Positions 1 through 12,150 of a DNA stretch of 64,000 bases are shown piece by piece (position 1 is the first letter of the stretch; every line of letters starts with the position of its first letter). A program made the position numbers and the translations under genes. The stretch covers positions 43,679,726 to 43,743,725 of the forward strand of contig NC_059471.1 of assembly GCF_018139145.2 (NCBI RefSeq). The letters run 5' to 3'. Source of the DNA: Gymnogyps californianus. Taxonomy: Eukaryota; Chordata; Aves; Accipitriformes; Cathartidae. A model generated the notes under the pieces. That model had not been told where the DNA came from, did no database searches, and saw only the letters and a list, made by a program, of their open reading frames with translations.

Positions 1-2569
1 TCTGTTGTAGCTGTGTGAATTCTTAGCAGACGATGCACATAGAAAAAAGTCTCTTCAGAGTTATTTTTTCCCAGTTAAATCTTTTCTTGTTTACTTGCAT
101 TTTTATATGTTATTAGTATTACTATTGTTATCATTTCATTATTGTTATTGCTGCCAGCTTAATTACTTTCACAGGTCCTACAAGTCCCAGGGTGCTAGGG
201 GCTATCTTCCAAAAGAGCTTTTACTGCCTCTGTCTGCTTGCAGTAAAAAAAAGAGGCCATAGCATGGACACAGATGGAGAAATACTGGGAAATACAAGCC
301 GACGTTCAGTAAGTGTCTCAGACCATCCCTTGCCTATACATTTTCAAGCTTTTGGCAGGTGTTACAGAAAAGAAAAATGTCCAGAAGAAATTTGTAAGAG
401 AACCATAAATAGACTTTGCAGATGTTTATGGCAAGCTTGTTCCAGGTGTGAGAGATGGATGGGAGAAAATACAGAAGCATTTGTACAAAAATTTTCAAAA
501 GGGATCAATAGACAACGGGTTGCTCAGAGGAAGGGGCAGACTTCCTGCTTTAGCCGTACTGACCTAGACTTACACCTGAAGAGGCTTTAGTTTGAACACA
601 AGGCATGGGATTTGTCTAATTGAATTCGGGCATCGACAGTTATAGTTACTGTACAGGATAGATACTCGCTACCTGTAAGATGATCACTGCATACCTTCTT
701 AACACAGAAAAATAGGTAGTTTCAGGTTATCTCACTTGTTAAAAATGCCCACATAAGGATGACATGAATTATGCCCTGGAAGAGTCTGTTTTTCCCCACT
801 GACTACTTTAGTTCTTGATGTCACATGTTGCAGATACCAAAAATTTGGTCAGATGAATCCCATACAAAAAGATCTAAAATGAAACAAAGAAATTTTAATT
901 ATATTTAGCACTTCCATGTATGCTTCTAGATGATTACTCAGGATCATGAAGCTGGGGACCGAAAAGGAGAGAAGGTCACCTTCGGAGCCCTAAAGGAAGT
1001 TTTAGCTGGAATGAGGGGTTCCTAGAGGGTACAGCTACAGTATGAATTGGGGAAGGCATTTCTGCAAGTCTGAGAAGACTTTACAATATCTGGGAGTATC
1101 CGCAACTCGCCCAGCAGTACTAATTTGGGGCAAAAGCCTCCTAACTATTCCTTGAATACCCCTAGCTAGAGCTTTTGAATGATCCACCTAGGAAGAAAAA
1201 AACAAATGAACGAACAAACAAACAAACAAAAACAACCCACAAAACACCAGACTTCAACAACTCGAGGTAGAAGAACCAGGGCGAATTTAAGCTTTGATCT
1301 TCCAAAAACTAATTGCATGAAAGAAGAGAAAACTAAAAGCATGAAAGGAGGAAATGTGACTATTTCCACTGAAGTCAGTAGTAGGAATTATGCATACAAG
1401 TTAAAAAAAGAACATAAATGTCAATCACCAGGTTATGTACATCTTCATCGATCTGTGCACATCCCTTGAGGTTCTGTCCTTAAAAATTCATAGGTCTGGG
1501 GCCTTGGATCATAAACTTTATCTAGTAATAATAACTTTTTAAATCATGTTGATACAGTTTGCAACATTGAAACACCAGGTACATGACATTTAACAATAAT
1601 TAAAAATATATTGTTTATTCCTTTAAATTCTTATTGGGGTTTCTTTCATATTTCTTTGAAAAAAATGTAAGCTGACATGATTTTGGAACAAGTCTTCACT
1701 GCTCAAAAGAGCTAGCTATGCTCACCCCTTTTTAGAGCATATCTACTACTATCAAAGAAAGCTTCGGCTTTAGAAATCCTGTCTGTATGTCAAAGTCCTA
1801 TTAAGGCATGAAGAACTAGACTTCTTGCTCCATGACCTATGGTTTCAGTTTATGTCACCACTTAGCCCATCTAGCAGGATTTGGTTTCTTTTTTGGGTCA
1901 CTCTGGTACTTTGTTTAACAAGTCCTTGTGCTGTCTAATGGACTAAGAGAATTATCATCATTGTTAGGTGCACAGGAGAGTAAGCTGCATGATACACGCT
2001 GTTAGTCTGATACCCTCTCTGATGACAGTTTATGGTTCACCAGCTTGGTTAAACAGCACATCAGCAGCAGTGATGGGTGATCAATCTCATTCCCTATAGA
2101 ATTGCTCCCAAAAGTGTCATTATTGAGAAATAAATCCAGGAAATGCCATCAGAAGGAATCACTAGACCTTTTGTTTAAGTTCAGAGCTATAAGGAAAATA
2201 AAGGAGAAAGGATTTTTTTATTGTTTTAATTGTTCTATTTATGTATGTCAATTATGGAAAAATAGTATTATATAACTTCATACTGTAACTGTTTCGCAGA
2301 CCTACTGTGAAGCATGATACAGGTACTTTGTACAAAGTTATCATACATTTCCAAAGGTTTTAAAGAACAACTTTTTTTTTTTCATCCACAGAAAGTGAAT
2401 TATGGTCTTCACTTTTTGCTTACAGACCCAGGATCCAATTCTGCAGTTGTTTACTGTGTTGAAAAGTGCATTACCCCACATAACTGACATGACTTGGCTT
2501 AGCTAGAAAAACAATGTAAACCAGGGTGACAAAACTTGGGCCGGAGTAATGTTGGAAGTAAATAGAAAT
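1..2569. other. Intergenic DNA downstream of DACH1
   Basis: AT-rich. Apart from the AAAC repeat I recognise nothing. A 132-residue plus frame (192-590) has no family likeness. A somewhat GC-richer stretch at 0.94-1.17 kb could be an old element. Confidence 0.6.
1196..1249 (+). repeat. (AAAC)n simple repeat
   Basis: Imperfect AAAC/AACA units. The open frames on both strands here (1166-1369 and 1179-1469) are produced by the repeat. Confidence 0.9.
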
Positions 2570-3291
2570 TAGGAGAGGAGTGGCTGGAGAGCAGCCCTGC
2601 AGAAAGGGATCTGGGGTGCTGGCTGACAGCAGGCTCAACAGGAGTCAGCAGTGTGCCCGGGCAGCCAAGAGGGCAAACTGTATCCTGGGGTGCATCAAAC
2701 ACAGCATAACCAGCCAGTCAAAAGAGGTGATTATCCCGTTGTATTCAGCGTTGGTGCAGCCTCACCTTGAGTACTGAGTGCAGCTCTGGGCCCCACAATT
2801 TAAGAAGGATGTTAAGGTACTCCAATACATCCAGAGGAGGGCAACAAAGCTGGTGAAGGGGCTGGAAGGCATGTCCTAGGAGGAGCGGTTAAGGACTTTG
2901 GGCTTGTCTAGTTTGGAGAAAAGGAGACTGAGGGGCGGCCTCATTGCTCTCTACAGCTTCCTGAGGAAGGGGAGAGGGAGGTGCTGATCTCTTCTCCCTG
3001 GGATCCAGTGAAAGGATGTGTGAGAATGGTCCAAAGCTGCACTAGGGGAGGTTCAGACTAGATATTAGGAAACATTTCTTTACAGAGAGGGCAGTCAAAA
3101 ACTGAAACAGGCTTCCTAGAAAGGTGATTGATGCCCCATGCCTGTCAGAGTTTAAGAGGCATTTGGACAACGCCCTTAATAACATGCTTTAACTTTTGGT
3201 CAGCCCTGAAGTGGTCAGGCAGTTGGACTAGTTGATCATTGTAGGTTCCTTCCAACTGAAGTATTCTGTTCTGTTCTGTTCTATTCTATTC
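2570..3291 (+). mobile_element. CR1 LINE, 5'-truncated, with 3' tail
   Basis: Sense-orientation chicken-repeat-1 retrotransposon. It begins near GGAGTGGCTGGAGAGCAG and carries the end of the reverse transcriptase ORF (residues such as [15 protein letters not shown], then [17 protein letters not shown]). It then has the typical CR1 3' UTR (TGGACTAGTTGATCATTGTAGGTTCC) and ends in TTCTG/ATTCT repeats at 3262-3291. A TGA at 2775-2777 and several later stops break the reading frame, so it is dead. The 5' edge is uncertain by tens of bases. This CR1 3'-end type is common in birds and is the main clue to the organism. The 65-residue open frame at 2580-2777 is part of this element, not a host gene. 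Confidence 0.93.
3262..3291 (+). repeat. CR1 3'-terminal short tandem repeat
   Basis: Units TTCTG and then TTCTA/ATTCT follow directly after the CR1 body, as expected for the octamer-like 3' tails of this LINE family. The tail may have expanded slightly as a microsatellite. Confidence 0.85.
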
Positions 3292-3899
3292 GAAATTTCA
3301 GTTCAGATGACTGAAATGCAAGATTTTTTCTTCCCACATCAGGCACTCAAAAATGTATAACTTGATAAAGATTTCTGCATCTGCACATTGATTAAGTGCC
3401 ACTGGAATACTGGAAGAATTGGAAAAGTCTAGTTCTCTCAACTCCTCTCAAGTGGGAGAAAAAAACCCAAAACCCATAACAAACAGGTTTGGACAGATAA
3501 CAATTATTATCCAGCTATTCATCCTGCCCAAACACTTTATCCTAGCAGTGTCGGAACCATTATTAGCAGTCATTAAAGCTAAGAGCTTTTAATGGTATTT
3601 AAATCAATAATTTCTCAATATTAAATCCTGCTTACCTATTCTGATCATGTTCAGAAAGATGTTCAGATCACACTTTCCTTGAAAAGCAAGGGAGATTATC
3701 CTATGAAGTTTTTTAGTTGGTTGGTTTTGGGTTTTGTTTTTCAAATACAGCTACACTTTAAACATCCAGGCAGTAGTCAGAAGTCATTACATTCTGCCAT
3801 AATTCATGGAGGTCTATGTTGTCACTCAGTGTTCAACATTACATAGTATTACAGTGAAATATGTTGTCCCTTTTGAGCGCACTGGTTAAATTAGAAGGT

Positions 3900-4196
3900 C
3901 TTGCAATATTCCTAGCGAGCATCAGTCATCAAGCCCTTTTAAGCTTTCCAAGACTTTAAAAGTGTGTTCACAGTTCACATAGAGGCATGTCATGGGGGCC
4001 ATGGTGCAGCATTCATGCAGAAAGATGCTCAGAGAAATGACAGGGTATTAGCATATGGCAACAGAACACTGCACATGCCAGAGAGGAACTTTTCTAGCTT
4101 TAGAAATGGACTGTCTGGTGGTATTTTGTGCTTTGAACACAGCGTGGATAAAACATATTTGCAAGATCGCCCGTCATATCAGACACTCAAAGACTG
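3900..4196 (+). pseudogene. Decayed Ty3/gypsy-type pol fragment (RNase H-like domain)
   Basis: A plus-strand frame is open from just upstream of 3964 to the stop at 4195-4197. It reads like the RNase H region after reverse transcriptase in gypsy-type retrotransposons: an FTVHIEACHGGHGAAF-like segment (family pattern F-x-L-x-T-D-A-S-x-x-G-x-G-A-V-L), then RVLAYGNRTL (family RVIAYGSRTL), then ERNFSSFR (family ERNYS), then TYLQDRPSYQTLKD. Just upstream in the same frame, AFQDFK recalls the conserved PDF motif, but two stops intervene. The first catalytic Asp is Glu here and the later Glu of the ELLA motif is missing, so it is inactive. No LTRs or integrase are seen. Gypsy elements are scarce in birds, so this is probably an old relic. 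An endogenous-retrovirus origin is less likely given the AYG-RTL motif. Confidence 0.62.
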
Positions 4197-7100
4197 AAAA
4201 GTAGGCACTCTTGCAAGACAGTTCGTGATTTTACTGAAACTTCCGTAGCTTGCAGGAGGGAAGAAGTGTAATTTGGAGACATATATTTATTGCCTAACAG
4301 CAAACCTCTCCAAATATTATAGTTTCAAATGTATTTTCTAACAGAACAATTAATACCCAATCATTTGAAAGGATAAAAAGAAACTGAAGGAGCAAGCTTT
4401 AAGTAAGGTTGGATTTTTTTCAACTTACAAAAAAGAAAAGTCTTACAATAACATCAAGTGTTCAAGATACAAAATTACTCAGAACATAGCTAACATTACA
4501 AGTATATATTTCCTTGATCATCTGGAAATTTGAGGCAATTATGAGTATGAGGATTTCTACATTAAAATACCGCATCCAGCAGTTTTACTTTCATAAAGTT
4601 AGTTTTATGAGCCATATTTTTCCCTGATATTATTTTGTGTTCTTTCTATCTGAATCAGAGATGAAAAGTAGCCACCAGTGAAACACATGCTTTTTGACAA
4701 AGAATGACAAAATAATTTCTATCCTAACAACTCTAGATTCTTGGCATTAAACAAAGCTTCTCTAAAGTATTTACTATGCAAAAAATGCTCAATACACTTC
4801 TCATCATGTATCAGCACTTCACAGAAATGTCTATAGAAACAAAGTTACTATATATATGCCATTGCCTAGTAATTGGAATTAAATGGCAATCTTTTAATGG
4901 CAGTCAGTGATGCAGAGGTGTAAAATTTAGCAGTGTCACGCACAGTGATTGATACAAATAGAGCTTTTGGTTTTGATCTGCAGAATTTTTACCTGTCTTA
5001 TTTTGAATTGTAGATTAAACTGATGGTAAATATTTCAAGAAGTGAATATGTATACAAATAAATACGTTTCTTCGTTTACTTCCAGACTGTCACCATTACT
5101 ATTAGTATTGTTGTAACTCTTCAAGTCATCAAACGTTAGGTCTTTAGGTCAAACAGATTAAGGTCTGTTTTTATACTGTCCAAATTTAAAAGATAAGGTA
5201 AGAGCTGAAACAAAATTATAATGAAGTAAAGGGAATTGCCCACGTTCACAAAATGTGCTAATAGTAGAAAAGGATTCTACTGATTTTTGAGGCCATTAGA
5301 CTATTTCTTAAAAGAGTAAAGTAGAAAATAAATAATATTATGTTCTCCAGTCAACAGAATATTTTTTTTAATTTATGTAGATGTACCCAAACTTTTTGAA
5401 TAAGGCCATGCTCCAGTTTTGTCAGAACAGGTCTATCCTTCTTGTAACAATGTATAGAAATACACACATGGACACTGGAATTATGTTTCCCCACACACCT
5501 TGGGAAACTTTTTTGTTTAATTCTTAGATATAGTTAGCAATTCCTGTTCAACATCAGCACACTTGGGAGATACATTGAAAGCCTCTACAGAAGGTAATTT
5601 TGTATCGTATGGGTTGTTCTTCCATCTGTCAAACCTTTCACATAACTGTAAAACTAAAACCCCTAATATCCTATACTGAGCAGATGACAATTTGTTTGGC
5701 TTTTCTGGTGACACTTCAAGGCATTCAGTTTTAATCAAAATAATCTCTCATCAATGTTGTGCACAGGGAGGAATGGAGAAAAATTGTAACAGAATTTTTT
5801 TATGACAAGTTTTTTGTTTCCCTGAAGACAACACCTTATGATTTAAAAGAAACTGTGTTGTTTCTGGACCTGGTTTTCTTCAGAAAAGTGAGATTATAAA
5901 GATCACAGCTCAGATCTACAACCACTTTAGGGCAACTTCAGTGAGAAATTACAGGATAGAAAGTAATATTATGATCACAAACAGATACAAGTGATTTTTA
6001 AATGTTCATGAACTGGTGAAAACTACCTTCCCTCTCAGACACAGATGCAACATTACTGCAAAATTAGCGCCAATCTTCACTGGACCATTCAGTGTCACCA
6101 AGTATTCATCAGATGTGAATTACACTCTGAACAAATTGCCTGAAGGAACAGATACAGGGATTTTCATGTTCTAAACGTGCTTTCCTATTAGTATCAAAAT
6201 AGTCCATTGGAGGATATCTCAACCCCTGAAGACATGCAATGAACAAAAATGCTACAATACTCAACCATTATTCCAAAGTACAGTCTTTAAAAATGAAAGA
6301 TAATATACAGTAGGCTTGACTCCCTATTCCCTTAGACTCCATTATAATCACCCTTATGATGAGCCACACCTCATTATAATAACAGCCAAATTGCTTGGCT
6401 CCCAAGGGCAGACTAACAGTCAGGGTGGATTGTACTTATACTCAAAATAACCAAGAATAATCAAGATGAGTCTCTCAGTTTGACAATGTATGACCACTTT
6501 TGCATAACTAATGCTGTTCTGACAGAAAAAATGCTACAGATTAAGCAAAAAGAATTAATCTGGCTAATATTGATTGGATGCACAACAGTGAGTAATGTGT
6601 CAGCATATTTATTGCAGTTATAATAACATCTATTTTCTAGGCAAAAAGTTCATTTCTTTAGGTGTCCAAATGGAACTTAAAATCCTGTATATCATCTGTA
6701 TAAATCTTGCATATTTCTGCACTGAAAAGATATGGTACAGTACCATTTTTATTCATTTTAATTGGGGTCAATGAGAAGTATTGCTTATTAATTAAAGGAT
6801 CAAATCATGAAGGGTGTTCACTGACAGTGAACTCAGTGCAGAGTTGTCAGTTTGCACCTAGTGAAGATTTGCTCCATGGCATTTTATATCTTCAAAGTAA
6901 TAGTAATTACGTTCAAGATGTTTGCAATGAAACCCAAAACCATGTGAAACTCTCATGGTATTGTGTTTCATTACAAATGCCAAACATAAATGAGGTTCAT
7001 CAAAAGGTTTGTTAAGGTTCATGAACTTAAGACTGGCCTTGAATTAACATTGTGGCTAACTGATAGTTTTGTATTGAAGCCGTACAAAATTTCCTTAGTT

Positions 7101-7256
7101 CATATGAAAAACTAGAGGAAACACTGAAGGTTCATCTCAGTTTTCCCTTCACACTTTGATGGGCCAGTTGTTAAGTCACCTGAGTCACTTCACTTGGAGA
7201 AGGATTTCACTGTAGATAACTCTGAGAGGGCAGGAAATAAATACACAATCACTAAA

Positions 7257-7282
7257 AAGAATAAAATAAAATAAAATCAAAT
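7257..7282 (+). repeat. (AAAAT)n simple repeat
   Basis: About four AAAAT units with a degenerate end. Confidence 0.8.
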
Positions 7283-8138
7283 CATAACTAAAAATCCAGA
7301 AAGTGATACATTACACAGATTTAATGTTTATTTGCATTAAATTGCCATCAAACTTTCATCAGGCAACACTTCAAAATTAATTTTCGAAATGGTTGAGATA
7401 ACCTATATTGACCATGGTTTCCTTAATCTTTTCTTATCTTTCTGCAAGGCAAAATCTTTGTAGAAAATTAATGTTTTCAGTCAACCATTTGCACAGCATT
7501 TTCCAGGGGGTCTCCTTCTACTAGTTTCCAGTGAAAAGTCCACAGTTGCAATTTGTGCCTGTAAAACTGTTCACTTGTATATTTAAACAAATAAGCTTAT
7601 AAATCTATTTCACTTCATGTTTATCTGTAACACAGAATGGAAAGTGAAATGAGGCAAGTAAGGAAAACTCCACTGCAAAGAAAAAGTTAAACATAAGCTT
7701 GAATTTAAAGAAAGACATATTTATGGCAACCCTACAGAGCATGACAAGGAGTTAAATCAATACAAGAACAAATATGCTCTTTATTCTAACTAATTGTACT
7801 TTTATAAGATGTTTGGTATATATGAGTATTGTTATGTATAAATAGTTGAAAAACACCTACCGTATTGATTCAGAACAGTGATTGATTGACATGGTTTGAG
7901 TACAGTGTAATTATTGTATCCATGAAATGATTTAAAATGTACGGAAAGAAAATTAATCTTGTACGTGGGATACATGAGTCTTGTAAGTAGCCACCTTAAA
8001 GCCAAAATGTGCTTAGCGATCTGTGTCATAGCTGGCTTGCTTGCTTTCTTGTAAGAAGACGTATACATTGCACATCGTGACTGTTTTCCATGGCAAATCT
8101 GTTCTGCATCATAAATGAATAGGTAGTGACTTGGAGAA

Positions 8139-8171
8139 TTTTTTTTTGTTTGTTTATTTGTTTGTTTCTTT
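8139..8171 (+). repeat. Poly-T and (TTTG)n
   Basis: T-run followed by TTTG units. It could be the tail of a lost antisense insertion, but no body is recognisable. Confidence 0.8.
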
Positions 8172-8302
8172 AAGACAATGTTTGAGCTCCTAGTGGTTTG
8201 AAATGTTTTGAAAGATCAGAGTTGGTTTTCTGAAGAAGCAAGATAATCTAAGAATGGGATAAAACATGGCTTTCCAAAGGCAGTTTCTACCAGACAAATA
8301 GC

Positions 8303-8351
8303 TTTTTCTTTTTTCTTTTCTTTTCTTTTTTTTTCTTTTTTTTTTTTTTTT
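8303..8351 (+). repeat. (CTTTT)n / poly-T tract
   Basis: Pyrimidine tract of CTTTT units grading into T16. Confidence 0.9.
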
Positions 8352-8983
8352 GATAACGTAACAAGAAATGTATGATAGATGTAAACTATCTGGAGAAGAA
8401 TGGTTTACAAAGTAATTTTAAATGGGATAAGGATCAGGGTATGGGAGAGATGGGATGAGTGCAGTGAAGAGTAAAAGAGAAAGCTAACTAGACTCAATAT
8501 GTTACAGCCGTTCATAGGAGAATGAATTGGGAAGATGCCACAACCCACAGGAAGTGGTCTAAGCTGTAGTGTAGTACCCAGTACTAGCACTCAAAAGAGA
8601 TTTGACCCATAAATTATACTTTTTTTCTAGCCAAAGGCTTCTGGGTCCTCTGCATGCTCTAGAACATAAAATTACTCCTTGGGTGAATTTTACTGCAGAA
8701 GCAACAGAAACCTTATGAGTTTTCTTCCTTCCATCAGGAAGGAAGCATGGCACAGTGTGGCTTTGCTTCCCAGTGTAACCTTGTTCCTTGGGCAAGGAAA
8801 CAGAATTTAGCTCTAAGTTTGCTGGAGCAGGATTTGGAATGGAAGTTGTGGGCATCACCTTCAGTGTCAGCTCAGAGTTTAGACAGGCTTGCGAAAAGGA
8901 AAGGGAGGTGGAGGGAGATTACTCTTGGCAAGATCAGTTTCACTCATTTTCACCACCAAAATCACTTTGCGCTTGGAAACTAA

Positions 8984-9027
8984 AGTGCGTGTGCATGTGC
9001 CTGTGTGTGTGTGTGTGTGTGAGTGAG
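8984..9027 (+). repeat. (TG)n microsatellite
   Basis: Interrupted GTGC/GTG units followed by a run of ten TG dinucleotides. Confidence 0.92.
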
Positions 9028-10996
9028 TATTACAGCAGATGGAAAAGATAGAAGTCAAAAGGTAAATCTCACTTCCTACTACACTCTTTTTTTAATCGCC
9101 TGCAATCTCACAATGCAATCAGCAGTATTCGCACATAGCTACATTCACACACAGAAGACAGAGGGCTGAAGCCTGGGAATAAAGTCTTAAGGGAGATAGT
9201 GAAGGGGTAGTAAAAAATCCCTTTGTTATCTGATATTTTCACTTCGTTTAGGAGCATGCATTAAGGATAGAAGTTATAGATAAAACTGACTGTAGAATTA
9301 ATCCCAAAAGTTCTAGAGGCAGCTGTAGATGATTTTTCATACACAGGTAATCCGTTATCTAATTTTCTAGATACCAACAATGACAGGATTTTTATGTAAT
9401 CTGAAAATCACAGCTTCCATGATTTCTTAAATGTGAATTGAAAAGGCCCACCTTTACCCAATGTCTCAGAGTTTGGGACCTTGAACCGAGACCGGAGCAA
9501 AGTGCAGAACTATAATCCGTTGTATTGAAAAAGAGGTAAGAAGACACAGTGTGATAAATCAATCCAGTAGGTAAAACCAAAAAGCCCAGAGAAAAAAAAA
9601 TCTTGAATTGTCACCTTTTCATTATTTACACTCAAATGAAAAACTATTAAATTAATGTACTAATATACTCATTTGGGAAGCCCTTGCATGAACTCAGCTG
9701 TATGGGGATCTATACATTTAGGGGTTAGCATGCTTTTAAAGGGATTGTTCCAATGTGACCTTTGCTTTCCACAGATGTCATCCCTCCTTTCAGTGTCATT
9801 TAAAAAACAGAAAAGGTTTACTGCTTGTGGTGCTGCTGAAAAATCAGTACAGGAGACTGAGTTATCTTCTTTTAAAAATCACACATTACCTACAGAATAG
9901 CTCAGTAAACTCTTATTGCAGAATTTTGTTAATAATCCTTTGAAAAAAACGCTGCTAAGCTCTCACATACCTGGTTGAACTGGCAAGAAAGCCCTCACTT
10001 TCAATTTATTTGTAAATTGAACAAAGTTGAAAGGTTTGTAGAGGGACAACAGCACAAATCCAACTCTCCCAATGACATAATGCCATTTTAGACGTATTTT
10101 TCTGAATGGATCTTTTTGTTGTGGTGATAAGAATTCACAATGTTATTCTTATTTATGATATATCCTCCTGAAGGAGCTAACATTTTATGAGAAAGCCAGA
10201 AGAACTATTTCCTGTCCCATCAGATGGCTTCACTTCCAGATCATGAGCACCATGCATCCAGCAAACCAGGATGTTGGAGATGTCAATGAGTGAAGTTGCA
10301 GATCTCCTACTCTTTCTTTTCATCTTTCTAACTCTCCACCACCCTCAGTTATTTTAACGATTGTCTGAAGTGTTCATTCATGTCAAGGCGTGTTATTTAC
10401 TTCCCATTATGGACATGACATTACATGACTCCATTACAAATTGAGAGAAACATATTGCCTTCCAAAGTGTAAGTATTGCTCCATTATCTATGAATAGAAA
10501 TGAGTGCTGGCACTAGATGGCAACTACTTACAACAGATATTCTAAATGTTATGGACAAAGTTTCATTTTTGATAATGTACCAGAGGAAGATAAAATACAT
10601 CAAAAATACTCTACCGAATGAATTTATCATTCACATTGTCAGCCCATCAAGTTTAGTCATATAATTCATAGGCTGATTATGTGGAAAGTCAATGAATCAT
10701 ATAGCTAAGTATTTTCTAGTGGCTTTATGAATGATAGAGTTAATCAATATTGTACCTGAACAGAGTTAATCTCTAAGTGTTATTACTAATAACCAAACCT
10801 TCAAAACTTTCTCTTAAATAAATAGGAACAAAATTAAGAGACTATACACTCAGCATCTGATTCTATACAAAAAACAGTAGCTAAAAGAACGGCTGCTCAT
10901 TATTTTTGATAGAAAGCATAAATAATATATTTTAATCCAGTGAAACAACTGTCTAAGCCAGTTTTATGGGGAGTAGTACCATTAAAATAGTATCAT

Positions 10997-11018
10997 GGGG
11001 GGGGGGGGGGGGGGGGGG
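10997..11018 (+). repeat. Poly-G tract (22 G)
   Basis: An uninterrupted run of 22 G followed by AGG, flanked by AT-rich sequence. The length is prone to sequencing error. Confidence 0.9.
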
Positions 11019-12111
11019 AGGTGGATACCTAGTTTCAAGAGCCTCTAAGCTGCCATATGATTTCCAAGTCTAAATGTGATCTAACCTACACTCCCTGATA
11101 CACTGAAACTGTAATAGAGTGTCTATAATATATATAGACAGTATACACAAACTGAGAAAAAATCATTGCCTGTCAGTGTGTTATATCTGAAATAGAAAGG
11201 TTTTATTTTGTTGTCATTACTCATTCCTGACGACATATATATGTCTTTCCATGTCTTTCCATGAAGACAATCCAGTAGCCTTCCACATTCTTCTATAGCT
11301 TCAAATGTGAAAGAACAATAAAGAAATAAAAAGTTCATGACTGCCATGAGACTCACCACCTCAGTTAGGTACCTAAGAAAGCAGTCTCGGAAAGAAGTTG
11401 ACTAAATTAACTATATAGCCAAAAGAGAAAAGAGTGCCTTTGCTAGACTCAGAGAAAGACCACGGCCACCTATATTTACAGAATTAAGTTGAGCAAACAA
11501 GATTTTCCTCTAGAGTATTTCAGAAACACTTTTCCATAACTACAGGGTATTTATTTTTGGAAAACTGATTTACCAGGTGGAAGTTAGACTCTTATGGTAC
11601 ATGAACTGGACATCACTTTTCATAGTTATCTGTTACTTCTACATTGTGTTGTAAAACATTCTTTCACTTCTTGTATGAAAAAGTGAAAAATCATGACAAA
11701 AATAGTGTATAATTAAACTTTAATTTATTTTTAAATCTCGAAACATTTAACTTTTAAAAAATGCAATTAAGACAATAAAAAATCATTAAAAATCTTGTAT
11801 GAATTTTTCCAACTGTCCCAAAGTCTTCAAAGAAACCTAAAAAAAAGAAAGATGCTGTTTCATTCTAACCCCCACTATTGTACCCTTCAGGTTCTGCACA
11901 GCAGATACACGCAAACATTCTTGATTATCATAACCAATATGAAGAAACCAGCAAGGCATACATGAGTATCATCACTGTTTACCAAATATATACAGATGTG
12001 GTGGAATTAGCTATATGTATATTGTTCCTCTGACTGGTGTCACTAGAGGGCTCACAGACTAGTTGGAAGGATACTAGCTACATACGCAAAGGATAGGAAA
12101 TTCTGGAAGAA

Positions 12112-12150
12112 GTTTGGTTTGATTTGGTTTGGTTTGGTTTAATTTGGTGG
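12112..12150 (+). repeat. (GGTTT)n simple repeat
   Basis: About six GGTTT/GATTT units. They account for the antisense frame rich in Asn-Gln-Thr-Lys at 12078-12269. Confidence 0.9.

Noticed and set aside
192..590. 132-residue plus-strand open frame
   Set aside because: Cys- and Arg-rich but matches no family I know. Length is within chance expectation.
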